Source of the DNA: Maribacter sp. PR1
GTDB lineage: Bacteria; Bacteroidota; Bacteroidia; Flavobacteriales; Flavobacteriaceae
DNA: 64,000 nucleotides
Assembly: GCF_028464145.1 (NCBI RefSeq)
Contig: NZ_JAQPCG010000003.1
Location: 248,001-312,000 of the forward strand
Direction of reading: 5' to 3'
Below, in pieces: positions 18,811 to 27,359 of the stretch. Within the stretch, counting starts at the first letter, position 1. Each line of letters opens with the position of its first letter. The notes under the pieces were generated by a model, which searched no databases, had not been told where the DNA came from, and worked only from the letters and a program-made list of their open reading frames with translations. The translations under genes and the position numbers were made by a program.

Positions 18811-18857
18811 ACCGAAGTCACAGACTTTGCAAAATTGGACTCTCAACTCCTAGCCCG
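18811..18857. repeat. Right arm of the degenerate inverted repeat
   Basis: CCGAAGTCACAGAC ... AACTCCTAGCCCG is the inverted counterpart of 17842-17882. A separate perfect palindrome, CAACTTCGAAGTTG, lies at 18774-18787 just upstream of the lipoprotein gene start. Confidence 0.5.
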
Positions 18858-18924
18858 AAAGAAATTTTCATTCTGGTAGGGTCTCGAATTGACGGAAGAA
18901 GATAATTTTAAGGCAGCCTCTCTA

Positions 18925-20394
18925 TTAGATATCCTTTAAAAAACTGCTATACAAGTCCTTAAACTGATACCCTTCCGAAAAGCGTTGTTTGTTCAGTTTC
19001 CTATGGGAAACCAATCCCCATAGCAACAGTTCTTTTAAAAAGTATACATCCTCTTTTGGGAATTCCGGTTGATAGGTTTTAATCAATTGGTTTAATTCCG
19101 GTATTTCGTCTAAGGCTCTTTTATATTCCTCGTCCGTAAAATCGTCTAGCAACTCAAAACCTTCGCCTTGAAAAAACCAATGGAGCAAGTTATCATACGG
19201 AGTTTCCTCATCTTTACGTTCCAGCTTGTTGATTTTAGGGAAATATTCCGGAAAGAGGGACTTTACGGCCTCGTCGATTAAAATACCGGCAACGCCGTCC
19301 GCACCTTCTTGTTCCCCTTCATACACCAATTCTATTTTTCCGGTAATGGCCGGAATTACACCCAGAAAATCACTAAGTCTAACCATGGTCTTTTCAGCTC
19401 CGGTCAAGAGTGCTCTACGCTCCGCGGTACTTAGGAGATTCTCGAATGCCGTGATACTGGTACGGGCACTAACCCCACTTTTTGCATCTACATATTCACT
19501 ATTCCTAGCCTCGAAACTGATTTGCTCCAACAAATCTTTGGCCAAATCCGGTACATAGACGGCATCGGACTGCCGTACATCCAAGTTGGACTCTTGTGCG
19601 GTAATTTTTCGTGCCGTTTCAATGTCATCGGGATAGTGTGTCAGTATTTGCGAACCGATTCTATCCTTCAATGGGGTTACGATACTTCCCCTATTTGTAT
19701 AATCCTCTGGGTTTGCCGTAAATACAAACTGAATATCCAAAGGAAGTCTTAGTTTAAACCCTCTGATCTGTATATCGCCCTCCTCTAAAATATTGAAAAG
19801 GGAAACTTGTATACGTGCCTGTAAATCCGGTAACTCATTGATGACAAATATGCAGCGATTGGCCCTCGGTATCATTCCAAAATGGATAACACGGTCATCT
19901 GCATAGGATAATTTTAGGTTTGCGGCTTTAATGGGGTCTACATCCCCTATTAAATCGGCCACGGTTACATCCGGTGTCGCTAATTTTTCGTAAAAACGTT
20001 CCGCTTTGGGCAACCAAGTAATCGGTGTATCATCGCCCTTTTCTGCAATCATTTCCTTTGCATAGCGGGACATGGGAGCTAAGGGGTTATCGTTGATTTC
20101 CGAACCTTCCACTACGGGAATGTAATCGTCCAATAAATCCACCATCAACCTTGCCAATCGGGTTTTGGCCTGTCCCCGTAATCCAAGAAGATTAATATTA
20201 TGACGGGAAAGGATGGCCCGTTCCAATTCTGGAATAACAGAATCTTCGTAACCCCAAACCCCGGTAAAGGTTTCCTTTCCATTTTTAATACGATCGCGTA
20301 GATTATCGCGTAGCTCGTCCTTTATACTTTTAGATTGGTAACCTGCCTTTTTCAAGGCACCCAAAGTGTTAATCGCTTTATAGTTCAATTGCAT
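18925..20394 (-). CDS. MoxR/ChlI-like AAA+ ATPase
   Basis: 489 residues. Walker A is GLRGQAKT (71-78), Walker B-like CIFVINELPDL has Asn-Glu in place of Asp-Glu, and FTANPEDY plus RIGSQILTHYP give sensor 1 and the arginine-finger region. The fold is that of magnesium-chelatase subunit I and MoxR ATPases, which work with VWA proteins as chaperones that insert metals or remodel complexes. The VWA partner is the first gene of the same operon (20848-22008). It is often annotated magnesium chelatase, but no chlorophyll pathway is implied. Confidence 0.88.
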   Translation of the reverse strand: MQLNYKAINTLGALKKAGYQSKSIKDELRDNLRDRIKNGKETFTGVWGYEDSVIPELERAILSRHNINLLGLRGQAKTRLARLMVDLLDDYIPVVEGSEINDNPLAPMSRYAKEMIAEKGDDTPITWLPKAERFYEKLATPDVTVADLIGDVDPIKAANLKLSYADDRVIHFGMIPRANRCIFVINELPDLQARIQVSLFNILEEGDIQIRGFKLRLPLDIQFVFTANPEDYTNRGSIVTPLKDRIGSQILTHYPDDIETARKITAQESNLDVRQSDAVYVPDLAKDLLEQISFEARNSEYVDAKSGVSARTSITAFENLLSTAERRALLTGAEKTMVRLSDFLGVIPAITGKIELVYEGEQEGADGVAGILIDEAVKSLFPEYFPKINKLERKDEETPYDNLLHWFFQGEGFELLDDFTDEEYKRALDEIPELNQLIKTYQPEFPKEDVYFLKELLLWGLVSHRKLNKQRFSEGYQFKDLYSSFLKDI

Positions 20395-20402
20395 ATTTTT
20401 TA

Positions 20403-20816
20403 TTAATCAAATGGTAATAATTCTGGTTCTAGATACTTGACTTTTGCCACTTCACAATTAAAGATGTCGCTTACATAATGGCATCCTAATAATTCCTTGA
20501 ATTGATATTTTAATTTTGGGAATTCGGTAATGAACGCATTGAATGTCTTGGATTCCGACTTCCCCATAAAATAATAAACCGCCCGCACTGAGGCGATAGT
20601 CAGGGTGGTATTGTATTTGTCCGAAGCGCCCCAATGTGCCACATACTTTTTTAAATCTTTCTGTATAAATTGTATGGCGTTATCCAAACCTAAATGGGCA
20701 AGGTATAACCATGCCAAACGCAAATGCGCCTCATGACTAAATTGCTCTGGGAGTAACCTGCATTGTTGAAAAGCAGTTACAAAGGCAAGGTCCGAATAGT
20801 TATTGTCGTTTGTCAT
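20403..20816 (-). CDS. Small helical protein between VWA and AAA+ genes
   Basis: 137 residues, probably all helical, with a conserved-looking block FSHEAHLRLAWLYLAHLG (~25-42). I know similar short proteins with a FxHxxHLRLAWLYL core in many bacteria, but no function. The spacing is tight (8 bp to the AAA+ gene, 31 bp from the VWA gene), so it is likely coexpressed with, and may assist, the ATPase-VWA pair. Confidence 0.72.
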   Translation of the reverse strand: MTNDNNYSDLAFVTAFQQCRLLPEQFSHEAHLRLAWLYLAHLGLDNAIQFIQKDLKKYVAHWGASDKYNTTLTIASVRAVYYFMGKSESKTFNAFITEFPKLKYQFKELLGCHYVSDIFNCEVAKVKYLEPELLPFD

Positions 20817-20847
20817 GCTATTTTTCTGTATGCTTTGTAAGCCTCGA

Positions 20848-22008
20848 CTACTTTAATCGCTTTCTTCGATTTGTTTCATAATCCTCAAAAATCATTTCTC
20901 CCAATCCCTTCAATCCGGTAAAAAAAGCCTTCCCTTTATTGGCTTCCGTAAAATGACGGATAAATTGCATCAAATAAGGGTCTTGGGCAATCATAAACGT
21001 AGTAATGGGAATGTGCATCTTACGGGCCTGTCGCGCCATATTATAGCATTTCTCTACGATGTATTCGTCCAGTCCTACACTATTCTTATAGTAGGTGCCA
21101 TCGGGCATGCGTAGACAACTGGGCTTCCCGTCTGTAATCATAAATATCTGTTTGTTCGTGTTCCGCTTGCGGCGGAGCATATCCATAGCCAATTGCAAGC
21201 CTGCGACCGTGTTGGTATGATAGGGTCCTACTTTCAAATACGGTAAATCCTTAATGGGAATGGGCCAGGCGTCATTTCCAAAAACCAAAATATCCAAGGT
21301 GTCCTTAGGATAACGGGTGGTAATGAGTTCTGATAGTGCCATGGCAACTTTCTTCGCCGGTGTAATACGGTCTTCTCCGTAGAGAATCATACTATGGCTG
21401 ATGTCTATCATCAAAATGGTACTCATCTGGGCCTTATACTGTGTATCCTCTACGACAAGGTCCTCCTCGCTCAAATTAAAACTACCGATACCATGATTGA
21501 CTTGGGCATTTTTTAGGCTTTCCGTCATGGAAATATGTTCCAATCCGTCCCCATAGCGATATTCCCTAAAGTCACCGGTATGCTCGTCCCCTTGTCCGGA
21601 TTTACCCGTTTTATGGTTTCCGGCACCACTGCGTTTTAGTTTCCCAAAAATTTGGTCCAACGCGCGCTGACGAATAATCCGTTCCATCTTCGCCGTGATG
21701 GAAATGGTACCACCGCCAGGTCCTTCGCCTTCCTCACCCTCTTCCCCCATTTCTCCGCCACCATCTTCAAACTCTTCCCGAATGTAGCCTTTGGCCTTCA
21801 GATCTTCGATAAAGTCATCAATGGTATAGTTCTCATCGGTGAGCTCATACTCCTTATCCAGTTCCCGTAGCCAATCTATGGCCTCGTCAAAATCGCCCGA
21901 AGTATGGGTGATGAGTTCCTGAAAAATATCAAATAATTTATCGAAAGGAGATTGTTCCGGTGCTTCGTAGGGCACAAACCGAAATCCTTTTCTTGTATTC
22001 ATAGCCAT
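20848..22008 (-). CDS. VWA-domain protein, partner of the MoxR-like ATPase
   Basis: 386 residues. An N-terminal helical region with an acidic Gly/Glu linker (~105-125) precedes a von Willebrand A domain from ~185. The MIDAS is intact: DISHS, the Thr in HTNTVAG and the Asp in ITDGKPS. There is no signal peptide or membrane helix, so it is cytoplasmic. VWA proteins of this kind present substrates to MoxR ATPases. It is the first gene of a three-gene operon; the start could be at either of two ATGs 6 bp apart. Confidence 0.88.
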   Translation of the reverse strand: MAMNTRKGFRFVPYEAPEQSPFDKLFDIFQELITHTSGDFDEAIDWLRELDKEYELTDENYTIDDFIEDLKAKGYIREEFEDGGGEMGEEGEEGEGPGGGTISITAKMERIIRQRALDQIFGKLKRSGAGNHKTGKSGQGDEHTGDFREYRYGDGLEHISMTESLKNAQVNHGIGSFNLSEEDLVVEDTQYKAQMSTILMIDISHSMILYGEDRITPAKKVAMALSELITTRYPKDTLDILVFGNDAWPIPIKDLPYLKVGPYHTNTVAGLQLAMDMLRRKRNTNKQIFMITDGKPSCLRMPDGTYYKNSVGLDEYIVEKCYNMARQARKMHIPITTFMIAQDPYLMQFIRHFTEANKGKAFFTGLKGLGEMIFEDYETNRRKRLK

Positions 22009-22084
22009 ACCCTAAAATTAACATATTTGGTCCGAGTTTCCATCTATTTAAGAAAAGTTAACGTTGGCGGCAGTTTGGATTTAT

Positions 22085-22108
22085 GTGCCTTCGACTCAGA
22101 TCAGGCAC
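22085..22108. repeat. REP-like palindrome copy 2, degenerate
   Basis: Stem GTGCCT (22085-22090) / AGGCAC (22103-22108) around a TCGACTCAGATC core that resembles the TCGACTnnGCTC centre of the other palindromes. It lies in the divergent gap between the VWA gene and the DUF1853 gene. Confidence 0.45.
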
Positions 22109-22270
22109 CAAAAAAGGGTGCAACATCCAACGATTTGGTTTTTGAGCGAAGTTGAAATGACTTGTTTAGTTCTGATTTATTGTTTCGACTGTGTTCAACC
22201 ACCATTTTCTGGTAGCCTATAATCAACCACTAACGACCAACTCCCAATTCTTGATTACCTTCGTAACACC

Positions 22271-23086
22271 ATGTCAGATCATTTAGACCAACAAATACAG
22301 GGATTTTTGCAAACCCCACCCTTGTGGACTAAAACACAATTTGGGATGCGCCAGTTTAAGTTTCCCGAAGTGGACCTGACTCACTTCCAACCCAAACCCA
22401 TTCCACAAAAACTACGTTTGGGACACCAAATGGAACAGGTTTGCAAACAGCTGTTGGACCACTCCCCTACTTTTGAGGTGTTGTTGTACAATGAACCTGT
22501 TCGACAGGGGAAACAGACCATAGGGGAAATTGATTTTATCCTTAAAAACAATACTACCGGAAAACTTGTCCACGTAGAACTGACCTATAAATTCTACATC
22601 ATAAACCCAGAGATATCGGAGCCCATTCACCAATTGATGGGCCCCAACCGGCGGGATATGTTCTTTACCAAGTTGGAAAAGATCAAAAACGAGCAGTTTG
22701 GACTGCTACATAGTCCGGCGGGACAAAAAACATTAGCGGAAAATGGAATTCCCTTCCAAAACATCCAGCACCAAACCTGCTACAAGGCGCAATTGTTCGA
22801 ACCCTACCAAAGTAAGGCAATCAATATCCGACCCTTGAATACCCAATGTATCGTAGGCTTTTGGCTGCGTTTGGATGATTTACGGGCTGCCGATTTCAAA
22901 GCCTTTGAATTTTATATTCCCTACAAGGCGCAATGGGTTTTGGAACCCCATAATAAGGTACCTTGGATATCCCACTTTGAAACCCTTATGGAAGTTAACC
23001 TACGGTTTTTAAAACAGAATGCTCCTATGGTCTGGGTTAAGAAAAGTGAAAGCCAAATTGAAAAATTTTTTGTAGTCTGGTGGTAG
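22271..23086 (+). CDS. DUF1853 family protein
   Basis: 271 residues. LRLGHQMEQVCKQLL, then GEIDFILKN followed by HVELTYKFYI, is the DUF1853 signature. The spaced E..GE-I-D...E-x-T-x-K arrangement resembles a PD-(D/E)XK nuclease core, which is an inference from spacing only. It is cytoplasmic. The family is of unknown function. It lies alone between the VWA operon and the first cassette-like repeat. Confidence 0.8.
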   Translation: MSDHLDQQIQGFLQTPPLWTKTQFGMRQFKFPEVDLTHFQPKPIPQKLRLGHQMEQVCKQLLDHSPTFEVLLYNEPVRQGKQTIGEIDFILKNNTTGKLVHVELTYKFYIINPEISEPIHQLMGPNRRDMFFTKLEKIKNEQFGLLHSPAGQKTLAENGIPFQNIQHQTCYKAQLFEPYQSKAINIRPLNTQCIVGFWLRLDDLRAADFKAFEFYIPYKAQWVLEPHNKVPWISHFETLMEVNLRFLKQNAPMVWVKKSESQIEKFFVVWW

Positions 23087-23195
23087 CTTTTTTCGTACGA
23101 TGTTGTTGATAATTCTTGACAACTCCTTAAGCATAAAAGTTTTGCAACATCACAAAAAAACTAACTTGTTCCTCACATAAAAGCTGTTTATAAAT

Positions 23196-23306
23196 AATTG
23201 CTTGTTCACTGCCACCTTACAAAAATCCTCGCGGATTTTCTATTCGGTTTGTATTTGTTAAGTTAGTTCCTGAAACACGCAACGAAATCATACACAAACA
23301 CGTTGG
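23196..23306 (+). repeat. Imperfect repeat unit A, cassette-like
   Basis: Begins AATTGCTT, contains a hairpin AAAATCC tcgc GGATTTT, then TTTGTATTTGTTAAGTTAGTT, a CACGCAAC block, ATCATA and AAACACG. The same order of blocks recurs at 25483-25577. The two copies bracket the HTH and serine hydrolase genes. Confidence 0.5.
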
Positions 23307-23343
23307 AAATAATTATACTGAATTAAGATTAAGTTAAGTGCAG

Positions 23344-23874
23344 ATGAACATTAAAAGCCTTAGAGAACAAAAACATCTTACTCAAGAGGAGCTTGCTCGT
23401 GAATCTGGAATTTCCATAAGAACAATCCAACGGATAGAAGCTGGACAAGAACCTAAAGGACATACCCTAAAAGTATTAGCTAAAGCCCTCGAATTAGACT
23501 TAACCTCAATAAACAAAAAAGCAACAGCGAAGAGAAATTATTCTTTAATTAAAATCATAAACCTTTCTTCAGCATTTGTACTTTCTATACCATTATTGAA
23601 TGTTCTTTTACCACTTACCATCATGTACTTTGGTAAACAATTCAATGACATAACAAAACAAATCTTATCACTTCAAATTTTATGGTCTACTGTTTCTTTA
23701 TTTATTTTCATTTTAGCCTCATTTCTTAAAAACTCACTTAACCTTTCACATCGTTTTCCACTTTGGGTATTACTGGTGTTTATCATAATCAACATGGTTA
23801 TAATACTCATAAACGCTGCTAGTTTGGGCAAAAAGAAAAAACTCTTTTTTAAGCTTAATTTCAATGTTATTTAA
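23344..23874 (+). CDS. HTH (XRE-type) regulator with membrane tail
   Basis: 176 residues from the ATG at 23344 (a GTG two codons earlier is also possible). Residues ~4-58 form an XRE helix-turn-helix (LREQKHLTQEELARESGISI...). The C-terminal half has three hydrophobic segments (~75-100, ~112-130, ~140-160) and a basic end. It is probably a membrane-bound DNA-binding protein. It is AT-rich. It precedes the serine hydrolase by 118 bp and may regulate it. Confidence 0.8.
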   Translation: MNIKSLREQKHLTQEELARESGISIRTIQRIEAGQEPKGHTLKVLAKALELDLTSINKKATAKRNYSLIKIINLSSAFVLSIPLLNVLLPLTIMYFGKQFNDITKQILSLQILWSTVSLFIFILASFLKNSLNLSHRFPLWVLLVFIIINMVIILINAASLGKKKKLFFKLNFNVI

Positions 23875-23992
23875 ATATCACTAGTATTTACGGTTTATTG
23901 TCATGGTATTGGCAGCTCATTGTCGTGCTAAAATTTAAACTTGCACCATCAACTTTTTAGATTTTTGCAAAAAATAAACAAAATCAAAAAGT

Positions 23993-25453
23993 ATGAACAA
24001 AACACATCTATACACTATTTTATTAGTAATTATCGCTAATTATTCTTTAATAGGTCAAAATAAACTTCAGTCAAAAATTTTAAATTCTAGAATTGACAAT
24101 TATTTAAACGCTGGTGCTAAAAATGGGTTTTCTGGAGCAATCGCCGTTATTAAAAAGGGAAATATTATAATCAATAAGGGATACGGAGAGGCTAATAGAA
24201 ATATAAAAACACTTAATAACCCAAATACCATTTTTGACATCGGATCAAATACAAAACAATTTACGGCTACAGCAATTTTAAAACTTGCAGAATTAGGAAA
24301 GCTAAAATTAACAGATTCCTTAAGTACGTTTTTTAATAGAATTCCGGAAGATAAGCAGTCAATTACAATACATCAATTATTATCCCATTCCGCAGGTTTT
24401 GTGGATGCTATTGGAAAAGACTTTGCGGAGATTTCACAAGAAGACTTTTTTCAACAACTTTTTGCAACCAAATTATTATCGAAACCTGGTGAAAAATATT
24501 CGTATTCCAATACAGGATACAGTATTCTAGGAAGAATTATAGAGTTAGTTTCAAATCAACCTTATGAGGCCTTTATAAACGAATACCTTTTCGCACCAGC
24601 AGGTATGAAGCAAACAGGCTATTTGTTACCAAACTGGGATTCAAAAAATATAGCTTGGAGTTATAACCGCGGGATTTTAGAAAGTGAATCACCTATTTTT
24701 AAATATCAAAAATACAATGATATCACTTGGCACTTAAAAGCAAATGGAGGAATTAACAGTTCTCAAAATGATTTGGTGCTTTGGTATAAAGCTTTAAAAT
24801 CATATAAGATTTTAAATGAAGAATCATTAAAAAAGTTAACTACTTCCCATATTCATTTTACAAGTGCAAAATTTGAGTATGGATATGCCTATGGTTGGAC
24901 AGTAAGGATGTTAGAAAATAACATAAAAAGATTAACTCATAATGGTTCTAATGGAGCGTATTCACATTCATTAGTTTGGTTTCCTGAATATGACATTTTT
25001 ATATCATATGCAACAAATGCAAACAGCTCGCAAGTGGAATTTATTGCTTATGAAGTAGCCAAAATTGTACTAGATAAAAATTATAGTCCTGGACCTATTA
25101 AGAATAATTTGTACGCCTATGCAATTAATTTTATCAGAGAACATTCAACTGATAAATCTACAGAACTGATCGCGTTACTTCAAAAAAATTATGCTGACGA
25201 TTTTACAAATTCAAGACCTTTAAATTCTATTGGAAATATATTATTAATGATAAATGAAAATAACGAATGGGCGATAGAACTATTTAAAAAAAACATACAG
25301 CTCTATCCCAATGATGGTAACCTTTGGGATTCTTTAGGCGATGGATATAAAGCAAACAATCAAGAAGAAGAAGCCATAAAGAGTTATAAAAAAGCCGTTG
25401 AATTAGGTTATAAAGATTCACAGGTCAAGTTAACAGAGTTAATTAAAAATTAG
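23993..25453 (+). CDS. Secreted serine hydrolase, class C beta-lactamase fold, with TPR tail
   Basis: 486 residues. The signal peptide ends near residue 21 (SLIGQ). The beta-lactamase/penicillin-binding fold shows S85-x-x-K88 (SNTK), Y171-S-N173 and a HNGSNGAYSH motif in place of the KTG box. The last ~70 residues contain two tetratricopeptide-like repeats (GNLWDSLGDGYKANNQEEEA). Such proteins are esterases or D-aminopeptidases rather than true beta-lactamases. The gene is strongly AT-rich and lies between two repeat units. Confidence 0.85.
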   Translation: MNKTHLYTILLVIIANYSLIGQNKLQSKILNSRIDNYLNAGAKNGFSGAIAVIKKGNIIINKGYGEANRNIKTLNNPNTIFDIGSNTKQFTATAILKLAELGKLKLTDSLSTFFNRIPEDKQSITIHQLLSHSAGFVDAIGKDFAEISQEDFFQQLFATKLLSKPGEKYSYSNTGYSILGRIIELVSNQPYEAFINEYLFAPAGMKQTGYLLPNWDSKNIAWSYNRGILESESPIFKYQKYNDITWHLKANGGINSSQNDLVLWYKALKSYKILNEESLKKLTTSHIHFTSAKFEYGYAYGWTVRMLENNIKRLTHNGSNGAYSHSLVWFPEYDIFISYATNANSSQVEFIAYEVAKIVLDKNYSPGPIKNNLYAYAINFIREHSTDKSTELIALLQKNYADDFTNSRPLNSIGNILLMINENNEWAIELFKKNIQLYPNDGNLWDSLGDGYKANNQEEEAIKSYKKAVELGYKDSQVKLTELIKN

Positions 25454-25482
25454 CAAAAACTATTGCCAATAACGGTATTATT

Positions 25483-25577
25483 AATTGCTTTGGAAAATTC
25501 CTTCAGAATTTTCACTTGTTCGTTTCTGTTTACTAAATTTAGTTACTTAACCACGCAACTAATCATAAACCAAACGA
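25483..25577 (+). repeat. Imperfect repeat unit B, cassette-like
   Basis: AATTGCTT, hairpin AAAATTC cttca GAATTTT, then TTTCTGTTTACTAAATTTAGTT, CCACGCAAC, ATCATAAAC and AAACGA, in the same order as unit A at 23196-23306. Confidence 0.5.
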
Positions 25578-25692
25578 TGATGATGTAGTATTTTACAGTA
25601 GGCACATTCTCACAAAACGAAAAAAATTATGAAATTGACATAGAATATGCAGCGCTAGTAACAAATAAAATCATTACTAAACAGGAAAATAG

Positions 25693-26595
25693 ATGACCAC
25701 AAAACGAATATTCTTTACCGGTGGATCGGGAAAAGCAGGAAAGCACGTAATACCCTACCTTCTCGACCAAGGACACAAGGTAATGAATGTAGACTTGGTG
25801 CCTTTGGAACACCCAAGGGTAGAGAATTTGATAGCTGATATTACGGATTCAGGACAAATGTTTAACGCAATGAGTTCGTATGCAGGGTTAGATGAATTGG
25901 AACCAGGAAATGGAATACCAAAATTTGATGCTGTAGTACATTTCGCTGCTGTCCCTAGGATTCTAATCAATCCTGACAATGAAACTTTTAGGGTCAACAC
26001 CATGGGTACCTATAATGTGATTGAAGCAGCGGTTAAACTTGGTATCAAAAAAATCATTATTGCCTCCTCGGAAACCACCTATGGTATCTGTTTTTCAGAT
26101 GGCAAAACCGACCCTAAAGTGCTGCCCCTAGAGGAAGATTATGACGTTGACCCCATGGATAGCTATGGATTATCGAAGGTGGTAAATGAAAAAACGGCCC
26201 GGAGTTTCCAGCGGCGATCAGGTTTTGATATTTATGCCCTTCGAATAGGAAACGTGATCGAACCTCACGAATATGCTGAACTCTTCCCCCACTATTTTAA
26301 AAACCCTGAAGTACGCCGCAGGAATGCCTTCTGTTATATAGATGCTCGTGACCTAGGGCAAATTGTGGATTTATGTTTGAAAAAAGACGGCCTGGGTTAT
26401 CAGATTTTCAATGCTGGAAACGATCACAACGGTGCCATTATTCCCAGCAAAGAATTAGCTAAAAAGTTCTTCCCTAACGTACCGATTACTCGTGAATTGG
26501 GTCAGCATGAAGCATTGTTTTCAAATCGTAAAATCCGGGAAGTTCTTGGATTCAAAGAACAACATAACTGGCGAAAATATGTGAAATGGGAATAA
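25693..26595 (+). CDS. NAD-dependent epimerase/dehydratase (extended SDR)
   Basis: 300 residues. The Rossmann motif FTGGSGKAGKH lies at ~7-17, the active-site serine block is IASSETTYG and the catalytic pair is YGLSKVVNEK (Tyr and Lys). Extended SDRs act on nucleotide sugars or uronates; the substrate is not deducible. Base composition is closer to the core genome than that of the preceding two genes. It is monocistronic, in an accessory stretch. Confidence 0.85.
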   Translation: MTTKRIFFTGGSGKAGKHVIPYLLDQGHKVMNVDLVPLEHPRVENLIADITDSGQMFNAMSSYAGLDELEPGNGIPKFDAVVHFAAVPRILINPDNETFRVNTMGTYNVIEAAVKLGIKKIIIASSETTYGICFSDGKTDPKVLPLEEDYDVDPMDSYGLSKVVNEKTARSFQRRSGFDIYALRIGNVIEPHEYAELFPHYFKNPEVRRRNAFCYIDARDLGQIVDLCLKKDGLGYQIFNAGNDHNGAIIPSKELAKKFFPNVPITRELGQHEALFSNRKIREVLGFKEQHNWRKYVKWE

Positions 26596-26777
26596 ATTTG
26601 AATTTTGGCTTGTTCTATTTTAGGGAAGATTACACTGGGAAGATCGTCAAAATTAGTATTCTTAGTTTAGGGATTTTTTTATATTTCTTTAAAATAAGAC
26701 ACTAACGCTCAAACCCTCACATTGCTCTCGCAGCTTTCGTAGATAGCGCGCGAATGCATGCCATTAATTGAATTTAA

Positions 26778-27359
26778 ATGAAGAAGCCTAGAAAAATACT
26801 TTATGAAATTTTTGTCTTAATTGTACCTGTAATGCTTGGGGTCTACTTAGGCCTTTTAGCAAATAATTGGAGTAAAGAAAAAGAAGACAAACTACAAACT
26901 GAAAAAGTACTTAACAATATCTTACAAGAAATAAAGTATAATGAAGTTACAACACAAGAATCATTAAAGTATTTCAGACAACTGAGGGATAGTATATTTT
27001 TATTGGATAATCGAAACTCATTACCTTCTGACTTTACATTTTGGAAAGGACTAAATCCTCCTCTATTAAAAAATGCATCATTCCAATCTGCCTCTTTGTC
27101 AGGATTACTCAGTAGGTTTGATCTTGATTTGTTAGAACAACTTTCCAGTGTTTATAAACTGCAAGATGATTTAGAATTGCAATCCAACACATATATTCAA
27201 AGTGTTACAAACAAAATAGGGGACGAAAGTTTTAACAATAATAAATACTTGATAATCTTGGAAAATTACGCTCATGACCAGATAAGTACCGAAGAAAACT
27301 TATTTCAAGAGTTGAGCAAGGCCAAAAAAATGATTTCTAAAAAACTAAATTATCAATGA
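26778..27359 (+). CDS. Hypothetical protein with N-terminal membrane anchor
   Basis: 193 residues. One transmembrane helix (~10-28) after a basic start, then a helical, coiled-coil-like region (EKVLNNILQEIKYNE...). It resembles the DUF6090-type proteins of flavobacteria, which is a weak impression. It overlaps the following lipoprotein gene by 4 bp (ATGA), so the two are translationally coupled. AT-rich. Function unknown. Confidence 0.65.
   Translation: MKKPRKILYEIFVLIVPVMLGVYLGLLANNWSKEKEDKLQTEKVLNNILQEIKYNEVTTQESLKYFRQLRDSIFLLDNRNSLPSDFTFWKGLNPPLLKNASFQSASLSGLLSRFDLDLLEQLSSVYKLQDDLELQSNTYIQSVTNKIGDESFNNNKYLIILENYAHDQISTEENLFQELSKAKKMISKKLNYQ

Noticed and set aside
20848-22008. Cobaltochelatase/magnesium-chelatase subunit
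   Set aside because: The AAA+ and VWA pair resembles chelatase subunits, but no pigment or cobalamin genes are nearby; a MoxR-type chaperone is the safer call.
23099-23151. GATGTTG/CAACATC pair after the DUF1853 gene as a terminator or recombination site
   Set aside because: The arms are 39 bp apart and there is no T-tract; not enough to call.
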